Positions 1 through 6,858 are shown, numbered from the stretch's first letter. The stretch is DNA of 9,182 bases from DUAL01 sp964452095 (GCA_964452095.1 CAYVKX010000077.1:1-9182); one strand, 5' to 3'. The notes: generated by a model from the letters alone, not told the origin. Numbers and translations: made by a program.

Positions 1-470
1 CAAATGGTATTGACGGAGCAGTTGGTGCTACAGGTGCACAAGGACCTATTGGATTGACAGGGGCACAAGGAATACAAGGATTACCAGGAGATACTGGAGC
101 AGTAGGACCACAAGGACCTATTGGATTAACAGGTGCACAGGGTCTACAAGGAGCAACAGGCACCTTTGCTAACGGCACAACAGTAGGTGAAATATTATTT
201 TGGAATGGCACAAACTGGTTGGCGCTAAACCCACCCACAAGCGACAATATGGTATTAACCTATAATACTGCAAGCAACAGCCCAATTTGGGCAGCTACTA
301 CAGCAAGCATAGTATATGAGCCAGTAGCGGCATTTAGTATTGCTGATACTGTTGTTGCAAACACCATTGTAAGCTTTACGGATAACAGTACCAACAACCC
401 AACTACTTGGGCTTGGGACTTTGGAGATGGAAACACAAGCACTAGCCAAAACCCTACAACATATATATAG
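1..470 (+). CDS. N-terminal part of a collagen-like, PKD-containing surface adhesin (5' end outside window, ends at a frameshift)
   Basis: The frame is open from the window edge (first full codon at 3) to a TAG at 468-470. Bases 6 to about 160 encode Gly-X-Y triplets such as GAQGPIGLTGAQG, a collagen-like stalk. A spacer with the motif FWNGTNW (about 160-320) follows, as is usual after such stalks in Bacteroidota surface proteins. From about 321 a PKD domain begins, with the hallmark WAWDFGDG at about 408-431. The domain is cut off after NPTTYI. Its missing half continues in the +1 frame downstream, so this is the front of a longer gene, not a complete protein. The signal peptide, if any, lies outside the window. 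The likely role is a secreted or surface adhesin, which is inferred from architecture. If the frameshift is an assembly error, the intact protein would end at 1044. Confidence 0.8.
   Translation, partial: NGIDGAVGATGAQGPIGLTGAQGIQGLPGDTGAVGPQGPIGLTGAQGLQGATGTFANGTTVGEILFWNGTNWLALNPPTSDNMVLTYNTASNSPIWAATTASIVYEPVAAFSIADTVVANTIVSFTDNSTNNPTTWAWDFGDGNTSTSQNPTTYI
39..142 (+). repeat. Direct DNA repeat inside the collagen-like stalk
   Basis: Two 32-base copies, 39-70 and 111-142, start CAAGGACCTATTGGATT and differ at only three positions. Their offset of 72 bases equals 24 codons or eight Gly-X-Y triplets, so recombination between them would lengthen or shorten the stalk in frame. The array probably extends left of the window. 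Confidence 0.8.
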
Positions 471-1044
471 TGTAGTAGGTAGTTATACGATAACACTAAT
501 AGCCACAAATAATGCAGGAGCAGACACTACTATACAAACTATTGTTGTGGAAGCAATCCCAGTTGCAGTAATTGGAGATTACCGAGATGGTGGGGTTGTA
601 TTTTGGGTGGACCCTAACGATAACACACACGGCTTAGTTTGTGATATTAATGACTTAGGAACTGCACAGTGGGGATGTTATGGAACAACACTAAGTGGAG
701 CTGATGGAACAGCAATAGGTACAGGAGCACAAAACACTTTAGATATTCTAAATGGATGCAGCACTGCTAATATAGCAGCAGATAAATGTGCTGATAATAC
801 AGCACAGGGCTTTACAGATTGGTTTTTGCCAAGCAAAGATGAATTGAACGCAATGTACCAAAACAAAGCCGCTATAAACACCACAGCACAAGCCAATGGG
901 GGCTCTGCTTTTGCTAGTGCCTACTATTGGAGTAGTAGCGAGTATAATATCTATTACGCCTGGGAACAGGATTTCTATTATGGCTATCAGTACAACGACT
1001 ATAAGGATTACACTTACTTTGTGCGTGCTATTCGGGCTTTTTAA
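421..1044 (+). pseudogene. C-terminal part of the same adhesin: end of PKD domain plus DUF1566/Lcl_C domain, out of frame with the front part
   Basis: Recognisable protein sequence starts at about 460: HIYSVVGSYTITL is the second half of the PKD domain begun upstream. The open frame reaches back to a TTG at 421, but 421-459 is only an out-of-frame reading of the first half, and there is no credible start or signal peptide. From about 571 a DUF1566/Lcl_C domain follows, with DGGVVFWVD (586-612), DWFLPSKDEL (817-846), YYWSSSEY (922-945) and the terminal VRAIRAF (1021-1041), which are typical family landmarks. This domain caps collagen-like proteins including the Legionella adhesin Lcl. Without frame repair it would not be exported. 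Either this is a true disrupted gene, a phase-off state, or a sequencing indel. The domain's integrity up to its natural end favours a recent event or an artefact. Confidence 0.75.
943..1020 (+). other. NAY-codon-rich candidate variable segment at the end of the DUF1566 domain
   Basis: Of 26 codons, 15 are TAY, GAY or AAY (10 Tyr, 3 Asp, 2 Asn), and others (ATC, ACT) are one adenine change from AAY. The flanks are conserved landmarks (WSSSE before, VRAIRAF after). This is the composition expected of a diversity-generating retroelement variable region copied from an AAY-rich template. No template repeat or reverse transcriptase is visible here, so the call is tentative. Confidence 0.35.
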
Positions 1045-1131
1045 TGTCATCTCGAAATGAGCAAAGCGATTGAGAGATCTTCCAAATCTAAAAAGAATAG
1101 AAAGATTTCTCACGCAAGGTTCGGCATGACA
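1045..1131. repeat. Palindromic intergenic repeat, empty copy (unit A)
   Basis: This 87-base unit starts right after the adhesin stop codon and has perfect inverted ends, TGTCAT and ATGACA. The outer arms 1045-1056 and 1120-1131 pair with 10 Watson-Crick pairs, one T-G pair and one mismatch. The inner arms 1071-1083 and 1100-1112 (TGAGAGATCT against AGATTTCTCA) also pair nearly completely, leaving a loop of about 16 bases. It resembles the TGTCATnnCGA...GAGAnATCT intergenic repeats scattered through many Bacteroidota genomes. As RNA it would form a strong hairpin at the 3' end of the adhesin message and could protect it or end transcription. Both ends are closely matched in unit B. Confidence 0.85.
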
Positions 1132-1153
1132 GGTAAATATAAAAACAATAAGA

Positions 1154-1542
1154 TGTCTTCTCGAATAAATATGAGAGAACTTCCATATCCTAGTAAATGA
1201 AACCAATAGGACATAATTACATAGTTTATATTATTACTAATGATTTAAAAACTGTGCTATACACAGGAGTTACAAATCAAATTGAAAGAAGATTATACGA
1301 ACACCTCCAAAACAAAGGAAATAAAACAACCTTTGCTGGCAGATACTCTTGCTATAACCTAGTGTATTATGAAAGATTTTCTAATATTGAGCATGCTATT
1401 GAAAGAGAAAAGGAAATCAAGAAATGGAGAAGGGAGAAAAAAGATAAGTTAATAACTGATTTTAACAGAAGTTGGAAGTTTCTGAATGATGAGTTTTTAA
1501 CTCTGGAATAGGAAGATACCTCACATAAAGTTCGGCATGACA
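1154..1542. mobile_element. Split palindromic repeat carrying a GIY-YIG nuclease gene (unit B)
   Basis: The left arm (1154-1184) matches unit A's left arm: TGTCTTCTCGAA differs at one of 12 bases, and TGAGAGAACTTCC at one of 13, with an 8-base internal deletion. The right arm (1511-1542) matches unit A's right arm at 26 of 32 bases and ends in the same TTCGGCATGACA. In place of unit A's short loop sit about 326 bases that are almost wholly the nuclease gene, whose TAG shares its last base with the right arm. Calling it mobile is inference: the two forms look like a nuclease-bearing element and its MITE-like derivative. The flanks share only AATAA (1147-1151, 1544-1548), which is too little to claim a target-site duplication. 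Confidence 0.65.
1197..1511 (+). CDS. Small single-domain GIY-YIG endonuclease
   Basis: This 104-residue protein is essentially one GIY-YIG (URI) nuclease domain, the size usual for the stand-alone family found in many Bacteroidota. The two core strands read YIVYIIT (8-14) and LYTGVTN (21-27), which correspond to GIY and YIG. R32 and H36 in ERRLYEH have the Arg-x3-His spacing of the catalytic helix. E71 in AIEREKEIKKW is the probable metal-binding glutamate. The C-terminus is basic (KKWRREKKDK), which suits DNA contact. The ATG at 1197 lies 12 bases after the left repeat arm and the stop codon touches the right arm, so the gene fills the loop of a palindromic repeat. I see no clear promoter. 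The domain and likely DNA cleavage are well supported. Whether it acts on the surrounding repeat is unknown. Such proteins are often labelled UvrC-like, but no repair domains are present. Confidence 0.9.
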   Translation: MKPIGHNYIVYIITNDLKTVLYTGVTNQIERRLYEHLQNKGNKTTFAGRYSCYNLVYYERFSNIEHAIEREKEIKKWRREKKDKLITDFNRSWKFLNDEFLTLE

Positions 1543-1599
1543 AAATAAAGCCCTACTCTTTGTTTAACAATACTAGGAAGCTGCAACTAGAAAAGTTTT

Positions 1600-1624
1600 T
1601 ATATTTGCCAACTGAAATAAAGGA
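1600..1624 (+). promoter_or_regulatory. Probable promoter box and ribosome-binding site for icmF
   Basis: TATATTTG at 1600-1607 fits the Bacteroidota -7 consensus TAnnTTTG exactly and lies 23 bases before the icmF ATG. I see no good -33 TTTG at the usual distance. AAAGGA at 1619-1624, six bases before the ATG, is a fair Shine-Dalgarno match, which is notable in a phylum that often lacks one. The close spacing implies a short leader. Confidence 0.5.
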
Positions 1625-1630
1625 CATACT

Positions 1631-4600
1631 ATGGAACAAGTAGAAAGATATACTCCCAATAATAAAGTAAGAATTGTAACAGCTGCTTCCCTATTTGATG
1701 GGCATGATGCTGCCATTAATATTATGAGAAGAATTATACAAGCAACAGGTTGTGAGGTAATTCATTTGGGGCATGATAGAAGTGTAGAAGAAGTAGTAAA
1801 TTGTGCTATTGAAGAAGATGCAAATGCAATTGCAATGACATCTTACCAAGGAGGACATACTGAGTACTTAAAGTATATGTATGATTTATTGCAAGAGAAA
1901 AAAGCTACACACATAAAAATATTTGCTGGTGGTGGAGGTACTATTTTACCTGAAGAAATAAAAGAACTTGAAGCATACGGTATCACACGAATCTATCACC
2001 CTGATGATGGTAGAGAAATGGGACTGCAAGGGATGATAAACGACCTTATAAAACAATCGGATTTTTTAGTTGGAAAAAAACTAGAAGGTGGAATAGCTGA
2101 GATAAAAGAGCAAAATATAAATGCAATTGCTCGTATGATATCAGCTGCAGAAAATTGCCCAGAAAAACATGCTTCTATCCTATCTGAAATTAAAGAAATT
2201 GCTTCAAAATCAGAAACTCCAGTACTAGGCATTACAGGTACTGGTGGTGCAGGTAAATCATCATTAGTTGATGAGTTAGTAAGAAGATTTATTGCTGATT
2301 TCCCAAATAAAAATATTGCTATTGTCTCTGTTGATCCTTCCAAAAGAAAAACTGGAGGTGCACTTTTAGGAGATAGAATAAGAATGAATGCCATTAAATC
2401 TGATCAAGTTTATATGCGTTCATTGGCAACAAGGCAGGCAAACCTTGCTTTATCTGCACATGTGCAAGATGCTATTGATGTACTGAAAGTTGCAAGCTAT
2501 GATTTAATCATTTTGGAAACTTCAGGTATTGGTCAATCCGACACTGAAATTATTGAACATTCGGATGTTTCCCTTTATGTAATGACACCAGAATATGGTG
2601 CTGCTACTCAATTGGAAAAGATTGATATGCTGGACTTTGCAGACCTTATCTCAATCAATAAATTTGATAAAAAAGGAGGGCTAGATGCCATTAGAGATGT
2701 AAAAAAGCAATACCAAAGAAACAATATTCGCTTTGATGAAGATGTAGATTCTATGCCCGTATATGGTACGATTGCTTCACAGTTTAACGACCCAGGAGCC
2801 AACTCTCTTTACAAAGCAATAATGGATAAGTTCTCTGAGAAAGGACTAGGAAACTTCAATTCATCTTTTGAGATAACGGATGAAATGAGTGAGAAGATAT
2901 TTGTCATCCCTCCTTCTAGAGTTCGTTACCTATCTGAAATATCAGAAAACAACAGAGCATACGACAAATGGTCAAGCGACCAAAAAGATATTGCACAGAA
3001 GTTATACGCATTACAGAAATCACTAGAGATTTTAACAGATGCATCTGCTGATGTTATTACTCAGATAAAAGCTCAATACGAAAACTTATTATTGGATTTA
3101 CATCCTAAGAACAAAATACTAATTGACAGTTGGGAAGAAGTACAAAAGAAGTACCAAGAGAAGATTTTCAAATTTAAAGTTAGGGATAGAGAACTCTCTA
3201 TTAAAACAGACTCTACTTCCCTATCCGGTTCTTCTATTCCAAAAATATCCTTACCAAAATATGAGGCTTGGGGAGACCTTTTGAAATGGCAATTACAAGA
3301 AAATGTTCCAGGGGAATTCCCATTTACAGCAGGGTTATTTCCTTTTAAAAGAGAGGGAGAAGATCCAACAAGAATGTTTGCTGGTGAAGGAGGACCTGAA
3401 AGAACTAATAAACGATTCCATTTAGTAAGTCAAGGAATGCCAGCAAAGAGACTTTCTACTGCTTTCGATTCGGTAACCCTTTACGGAAACGACCCTGGAG
3501 ACAGACCTGATATTTATGGAAAAATTGGTAATGCAGGAGTTTCCATCTGTTGTTTGGATGACTTAAAGAAACTCTACTCTGGTTTTGAATTGGCAAATGC
3601 TATGACTTCCGTAAGTATGACAATAAACGGACCTGCTCCTATGATGTTGGCTTATTTTATGAATGCTGCCATTGATCAAGAATGTGAGAAATACATAAAG
3701 GAAAACGGTCTAGAGAAAGAGGTAGATAATAAAATAGTTGAAATCTATAAAAAGAAAGGTGTAACAAGACCAACCTACCAAGGAAAACTTCCTGAAGGAA
3801 ATAATGGGTTAGGACTTTACCTACTTGGAGTTACAGGAGATGAAGTACTAGAAAATGACATCTACCAAAAAATAAAAGTGGAAACTTTAACTAAAGTTAG
3901 AGGTACAGTGCAAGCAGATATCCTAAAAGAAGATCAAGCACAAAACACTTGTATTTTCTCAACTGAATTTGCCCTAAGAATGATGGGTGATGTACAAGAA
4001 TACTTCATTGAAAATGGCGTAAGAAATTTCTATTCTGTTTCTATATCAGGATACCATATTGCTGAAGCAGGTGCCAACCCAATATCACAATTGGCCTTTA
4101 CCCTTGCTAACGGATTTACTTATGTGGAATACTACTTAAGTAGAGGAATGGACATTAATGAATTCGGACCTAATCTTTCGTTCTTCTTTAGTAATGGTGT
4201 AGACCCTGAATATGCAGTAATTGGGCGTGTTGCCAGAAGACTTTGGGCAAAAGCCATGAAGAACAAATATGGAGCCAACAAAAGAGCTCAGATGTTAAAA
4301 TACCATATCCAAACTTCTGGTCGTTCCCTACACGCACAGGAAATTGATTTTAATGATATCCGTACTACATTGCAGGCCTTATATGCAATATACGACAACT
4401 GTAATTCCCTGCATACTAACGCTTATGATGAGGCCATCACTACTCCTACTGAAGAGTCAGTTAGAAGAGCAATGGCAATCCAATTAATCATCAATAAAGA
4501 GTTAGGATTGGCTAGAAATGAAAATCCTATACAAGGAGCGTTTATTATTGAAGAATTAACTGATTTGGTAGAAGAAGCAGTACTTACTGAATTTGATAGA

Positions 4601-4999
4601 ATTACAGAAAGAGGTGGTGTATTAGGTGCTATGGAGACTATGTATCAAAGAAGTAAAATACAAGAAGAAAGTCTGCATTACGAAACCCTAAAACATACTG
4701 GGGAATACCAAATTATTGGAGTAAATACTTTCCTGAATAAAAAAGGTTCTCCTACTGTAATTCCTGAAGAAGTAATTAGAGCAACAGAAGAAGAAAAACA
4801 ATACCAAATTACAATGTTAGATGAGTTGCATAAAGGAAGTAAAGATAAATCTGCAGCACTATTAAGTAATTTGCAAAATGCAGCAATTCAAAACAAAAAC
4901 ATATTCGGATTGTTAATGGATGCAGGAAAGGTTTGCTCGTTAGGAGAAATTACTAATGCACTATTTGAAGTTGGCGGGCAGTACAGAAGGAATATGTAG
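1631..4999 (+). CDS. icmF: Fused isobutyryl-CoA mutase (B12-binding, G-protein chaperone and mutase domains in one chain)
   Basis: This cytoplasmic adenosylcobalamin enzyme interconverts isobutyryl-CoA and n-butyryl-CoA, linking valine and branched-chain acyl metabolism to butyryl-CoA. The 1122 residues suit the fusion family. Residues about 12-150 form the B12-binding domain: DGHDAAIN (23-30) holds the cobalt-ligand His25, followed by TSYQGGH and AGGGGT. Residues about 165-420 form a MeaB-like GTPase chaperone, with Walker A GTGGAGKS (203-210), ETSGIGQSD (296-304) and base-specificity NKFD (343-346). A helical linker leads to the mutase barrel from about 545. Two positions fix the substrate: F583 in RMFAGEG and Q771 in DQAQNTCIF stand where methylmalonyl-CoA mutase has Tyr89 and Arg207 (Propionibacterium numbering). 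This Phe/Gln pair marks isobutyryl-CoA rather than methylmalonyl-CoA. The ATG follows AAAGGA, and the gene appears monocistronic. Pivalyl-CoA activity is possible as a side reaction. The identification is firm. Confidence 0.96.
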   Translation: MEQVERYTPNNKVRIVTAASLFDGHDAAINIMRRIIQATGCEVIHLGHDRSVEEVVNCAIEEDANAIAMTSYQGGHTEYLKYMYDLLQEKKATHIKIFAGGGGTILPEEIKELEAYGITRIYHPDDGREMGLQGMINDLIKQSDFLVGKKLEGGIAEIKEQNINAIARMISAAENCPEKHASILSEIKEIASKSETPVLGITGTGGAGKSSLVDELVRRFIADFPNKNIAIVSVDPSKRKTGGALLGDRIRMNAIKSDQVYMRSLATRQANLALSAHVQDAIDVLKVASYDLIILETSGIGQSDTEIIEHSDVSLYVMTPEYGAATQLEKIDMLDFADLISINKFDKKGGLDAIRDVKKQYQRNNIRFDEDVDSMPVYGTIASQFNDPGANSLYKAIMDKFSEKGLGNFNSSFEITDEMSEKIFVIPPSRVRYLSEISENNRAYDKWSSDQKDIAQKLYALQKSLEILTDASADVITQIKAQYENLLLDLHPKNKILIDSWEEVQKKYQEKIFKFKVRDRELSIKTDSTSLSGSSIPKISLPKYEAWGDLLKWQLQENVPGEFPFTAGLFPFKREGEDPTRMFAGEGGPERTNKRFHLVSQGMPAKRLSTAFDSVTLYGNDPGDRPDIYGKIGNAGVSICCLDDLKKLYSGFELANAMTSVSMTINGPAPMMLAYFMNAAIDQECEKYIKENGLEKEVDNKIVEIYKKKGVTRPTYQGKLPEGNNGLGLYLLGVTGDEVLENDIYQKIKVETLTKVRGTVQADILKEDQAQNTCIFSTEFALRMMGDVQEYFIENGVRNFYSVSISGYHIAEAGANPISQLAFTLANGFTYVEYYLSRGMDINEFGPNLSFFFSNGVDPEYAVIGRVARRLWAKAMKNKYGANKRAQMLKYHIQTSGRSLHAQEIDFNDIRTTLQALYAIYDNCNSLHTNAYDEAITTPTEESVRRAMAIQLIINKELGLARNENPIQGAFIIEELTDLVEEAVLTEFDRITERGGVLGAMETMYQRSKIQEESLHYETLKHTGEYQIIGVNTFLNKKGSPTVIPEEVIRATEEEKQYQITMLDELHKGSKDKSAALLSNLQNAAIQNKNIFGLLMDAGKVCSLGEITNALFEVGGQYRRNM

Positions 5000-5093
5000 G
5001 TATTAGATTTGAGTTTTAGATGTTAGATAAAAAGAATAAACTGTTCACTTTGTTCGAAAAGATAAAAGCTGTGTTATGATTCCTGTCTTCTCC

Positions 5094-5582
5094 CTAAAAC
5101 TTTCTTAACTGCTCTGAGTTAAACATAAATGGAAGCAAATCTTCTACTGAATTTGCAATCAGAACCTCATCATTTGGAGCATGTAAAAGCACTCTAATCT
5201 TTTGCTTTTGTTTTTGCTGATATTCAGCCATTACTTGCCTACAAGCACCACAAGGGCTCACCACATCAGTAATGTCATAAGTTTTTGATTTTGCAGAAAT
5301 TGCAATGGTTTTTACCACCATTTCTGGATACTTTGCTCCAGCATAATAAAGTGCAACTCTTTCGGCACAAAGCCCAGAGGGATAAGCCACATTTTCCTGA
5401 TTATTTCCGCTTATTACTTCATTATTTTCTAATAAAACTGTCGCCCCAACCAAAAAACCAGAATAAGGCGCATAAGCATTGGAATAAGCATTTTTTGCTT
5501 TTTCAATTAATCCTTGTTCGACTAAGTCCAGTTCTGACAATTGGGCTTTTGTAAATATTAATTCTATTTTTTCTTCTTTCAT
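5094..5582 (-). CDS. cdd: Cytidine deaminase, zinc-dependent tetrameric type
   Basis: This enzyme hydrolyses cytidine and deoxycytidine to uridine and deoxyuridine in pyrimidine salvage. The 162 residues contain the full catalytic set: YAPYSGFLVGA (37-47) for substrate stacking, NQENVAYPSG (61-70) for ribose contact, CAER with zinc ligand C72 and proton-shuttle E74, and PCGAC with zinc ligands C111 and C114. Its length and single domain place it with the homotetrameric enzymes, with a somewhat longer N-terminus than the Bacillus form. It is the last gene of a six-gene minus-strand run, starting six bases after the DUF2490 stop, so it is probably co-transcribed. Its function has no obvious link to the envelope genes upstream, so it may simply ride on the operon. 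It converges with icmF across a 94-base gap. Confidence 0.95.
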   Translation of the reverse strand: MKEEKIELIFTKAQLSELDLVEQGLIEKAKNAYSNAYAPYSGFLVGATVLLENNEVISGNNQENVAYPSGLCAERVALYYAGAKYPEMVVKTIAISAKSKTYDITDVVSPCGACRQVMAEYQQKQKQKIRVLLHAPNDEVLIANSVEDLLPFMFNSEQLRKF

Positions 5583-5588
5583 AATGTG

Positions 5589-6233
5589 CTAAAAACTGTA
5601 AGATAATTTCCCTTCAAAGATAAACAATGTTTCAGGATTATTGGTGTAAAATTCTTGCTGAATTCTGTATGCTAATTCAAAATCTAAATCTTTTGAAATA
5701 GGATGAGAAAGTCCAATGGTATAACGCAATTTTTCTATTAGCATGCTTTCAAAAGGCAGGAAATATTCCAAAGCAATTGATGGCTCTAATTTTGTTTTTC
5801 TGATATTATAAGCCAATGCTGATTTTTGCCTAAAAGTAGTGGAATAACCCTTTACATTTCCTTGTGTTTGTAACTTGGAACGAACAGCAAGCAAAAACCT
5901 TTTTTTGTATTTATCTTTATAATAAACATCCGAATAAAATCTGTTTTTTTGTCTTAATTCCAATTGCTTATCCCAATCATTAGAAAAGCGATAACCAACA
6001 GTATAGCTGAAATGTTTATTATATTTTCTTTTAATTTTTATATCTGTAAAAAGTTTAGAATATATGGATGAATTCTCCCTGAAACGAACTCCTTGTTTTA
6101 TAGATAAATCTGTTTTCTTTATTATCTTTTTACTAGCAGAAATGCTTGTCCAAGTTTGGAAATCATTTTCTTGTGAAAACAGAGAAAGAGGTAAAATAAA
6201 AAGTAGAAATATTTTACTCAGAGTCGTCCTCAT
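5589..6233 (-). CDS. DUF2490 family outer-membrane beta-barrel protein
   Basis: From the ATG at 6233 the protein has 214 residues and begins with a clean signal peptide, MRTTLSKIFLLFILPLSLFS, followed by QEND. An in-frame ATG at 6260 would add nine residues ahead of the signal and enlarge the overlap with the upstream gene to 47 bases, so I prefer 6233, which overlaps DUF4956 by 20 bases. The mature part is a run of alternating polar and hydrophobic strands rich in Tyr, Lys and Arg (for example FSYTVGYRFSNDWDKQ and RLL-type hairpins), ending FEGKLSYSF. The terminal Phe is the usual signal for barrel insertion. The pattern fits DUF2490, an uncharacterised Bacteroidota outer-membrane family. 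Position in the CotH/VTC/DUF4956 operon suggests it supplies the outer-membrane part of that system. Its substrate or partner cannot be read from sequence. Confidence 0.8.
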   Translation of the reverse strand: MRTTLSKIFLLFILPLSLFSQENDFQTWTSISASKKIIKKTDLSIKQGVRFRENSSIYSKLFTDIKIKRKYNKHFSYTVGYRFSNDWDKQLELRQKNRFYSDVYYKDKYKKRFLLAVRSKLQTQGNVKGYSTTFRQKSALAYNIRKTKLEPSIALEYFLPFESMLIEKLRYTIGLSHPISKDLDFELAYRIQQEFYTNNPETLFIFEGKLSYSF

Positions 6234-6858
6234 AATAGAAAATTCGAATGTTGGCAACATCTCTTAAAAAATCAATTCTTCTAATCTCAAAACGAATAAT
6301 ATCAATACCTGTTCTTTCTTTTAAATCGGCTAACAATTTCGCTTCATTTTCTGGTTTTATCAGCTCAATTTTTTCATAAATAATGTTCTTTCTAGTTTCG
6401 TGCCTAAGCAGCCAAAGGCGCTCCATTCCAAAAGTAACGAATACAATCAGAAAATTAGCAAAAACAAGCTCGGCATAACTAATCTTTTTGTTGGCAAGTG
6501 CATTTACTACCGATATACCAATGACTAAAAATAAATAAGTCATTTCCTTAATAGGAATCGGATCGGTTCTGTAGCGAATAATACCAAAAATAGCAAAAAG
6601 CCCCAATGCAAAACCAAGTTGAAGTTTTACACTATCTAAAAGGACACACAAAAGAAATACCGTTAAGCTAATCAGTAAAAAAGTAAATAAATAATCCTTG
6701 TTTTTTGTCACAGGATAATAAATATACCTGACAACAATTAGTATAACCCCTAGGTTAAAAACTCCTTTAATCAGTAATTTGAAAAAATCTTCAGAATCCC
6801 AAAGTGGTGTCCCTAAAAATTCCATTCCTCCTTTTAATAAAATTAATAATAGTTCCAT
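6214..6858 (-). CDS. DUF4956 inner-membrane protein
   Basis: This 214-residue protein has about four or five membrane segments, roughly at residues 29-48, 56-75, 80-94, 106-122 and 129-148. A charged C-terminal domain of about 65 residues follows, probably cytoplasmic. The stretch GLFAIFGIIRYRTDP followed by IPIKEM (86-106) is the strongly conserved core of DUF4956, with R95, R97, D99, K104 and E105 suggesting a functional site near the membrane. Its ATG shares one base with the stop of the VTC gene (TAATG), the classic sign of translational coupling. DUF4956 is repeatedly found beside VTC-domain and CotH genes, as here. A role in handling or exporting the product of the VTC enzyme is plausible, but no biochemical function is established that I know of. 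Confidence 0.85.
   Translation of the reverse strand: MELLLILLKGGMEFLGTPLWDSEDFFKLLIKGVFNLGVILIVVRYIYYPVTKNKDYLFTFLLISLTVFLLCVLLDSVKLQLGFALGLFAIFGIIRYRTDPIPIKEMTYLFLVIGISVVNALANKKISYAELVFANFLIVFVTFGMERLWLLRHETRKNIIYEKIELIKPENEAKLLADLKERTGIDIIRFEIRRIDFLRDVANIRIFYYEDDSE

Noticed and set aside
39..142. CRISPR-like spacing of short repeats
   Set aside because: The repeats are in-frame Gly-X-Y coding sequence, with spacers that also encode Gly-X-Y.
748..1206. Minus-strand open frame of 152 codons crossing the adhesin end and the repeat
   Set aside because: It is antisense to the DUF1566 domain and translates the palindromic repeat, with no recognisable domain. Treated as a shadow frame.
1197..1511. 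UvrC repair protein or homing endonuclease in an intron
   Set aside because: Only the GIY-YIG domain is present, with no UvrC helix-hairpin-helix or intron structure, and the flanks are an intergenic palindrome rather than a split gene.
1147..1548. AATAA on both sides of unit B as a target-site duplication
   Set aside because: Five AT-rich bases in an AT-rich genome are expected by chance, and the left copy is not directly adjacent to the repeat end.
1996..2394. Minus-strand open frame within icmF
   Set aside because: It lies wholly inside a strongly conserved coding region on the other strand and its translation shows no family motif.
5000..5093. Possible bidirectional terminator or repeat relic between icmF and cdd
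   Set aside because: No stem with a T-run was found. TCACTTTGTTC near 5045-5055 resembles the complement of the repeat's GAGCAAAGCGA at 9 of 11 bases, too short to call.
6234..6260. Upstream ATG for the DUF2490 protein
   Set aside because: It would put nine residues with Glu before a well-formed signal peptide and deepen the overlap with DUF4956. The ATG at 6233 is the better start.
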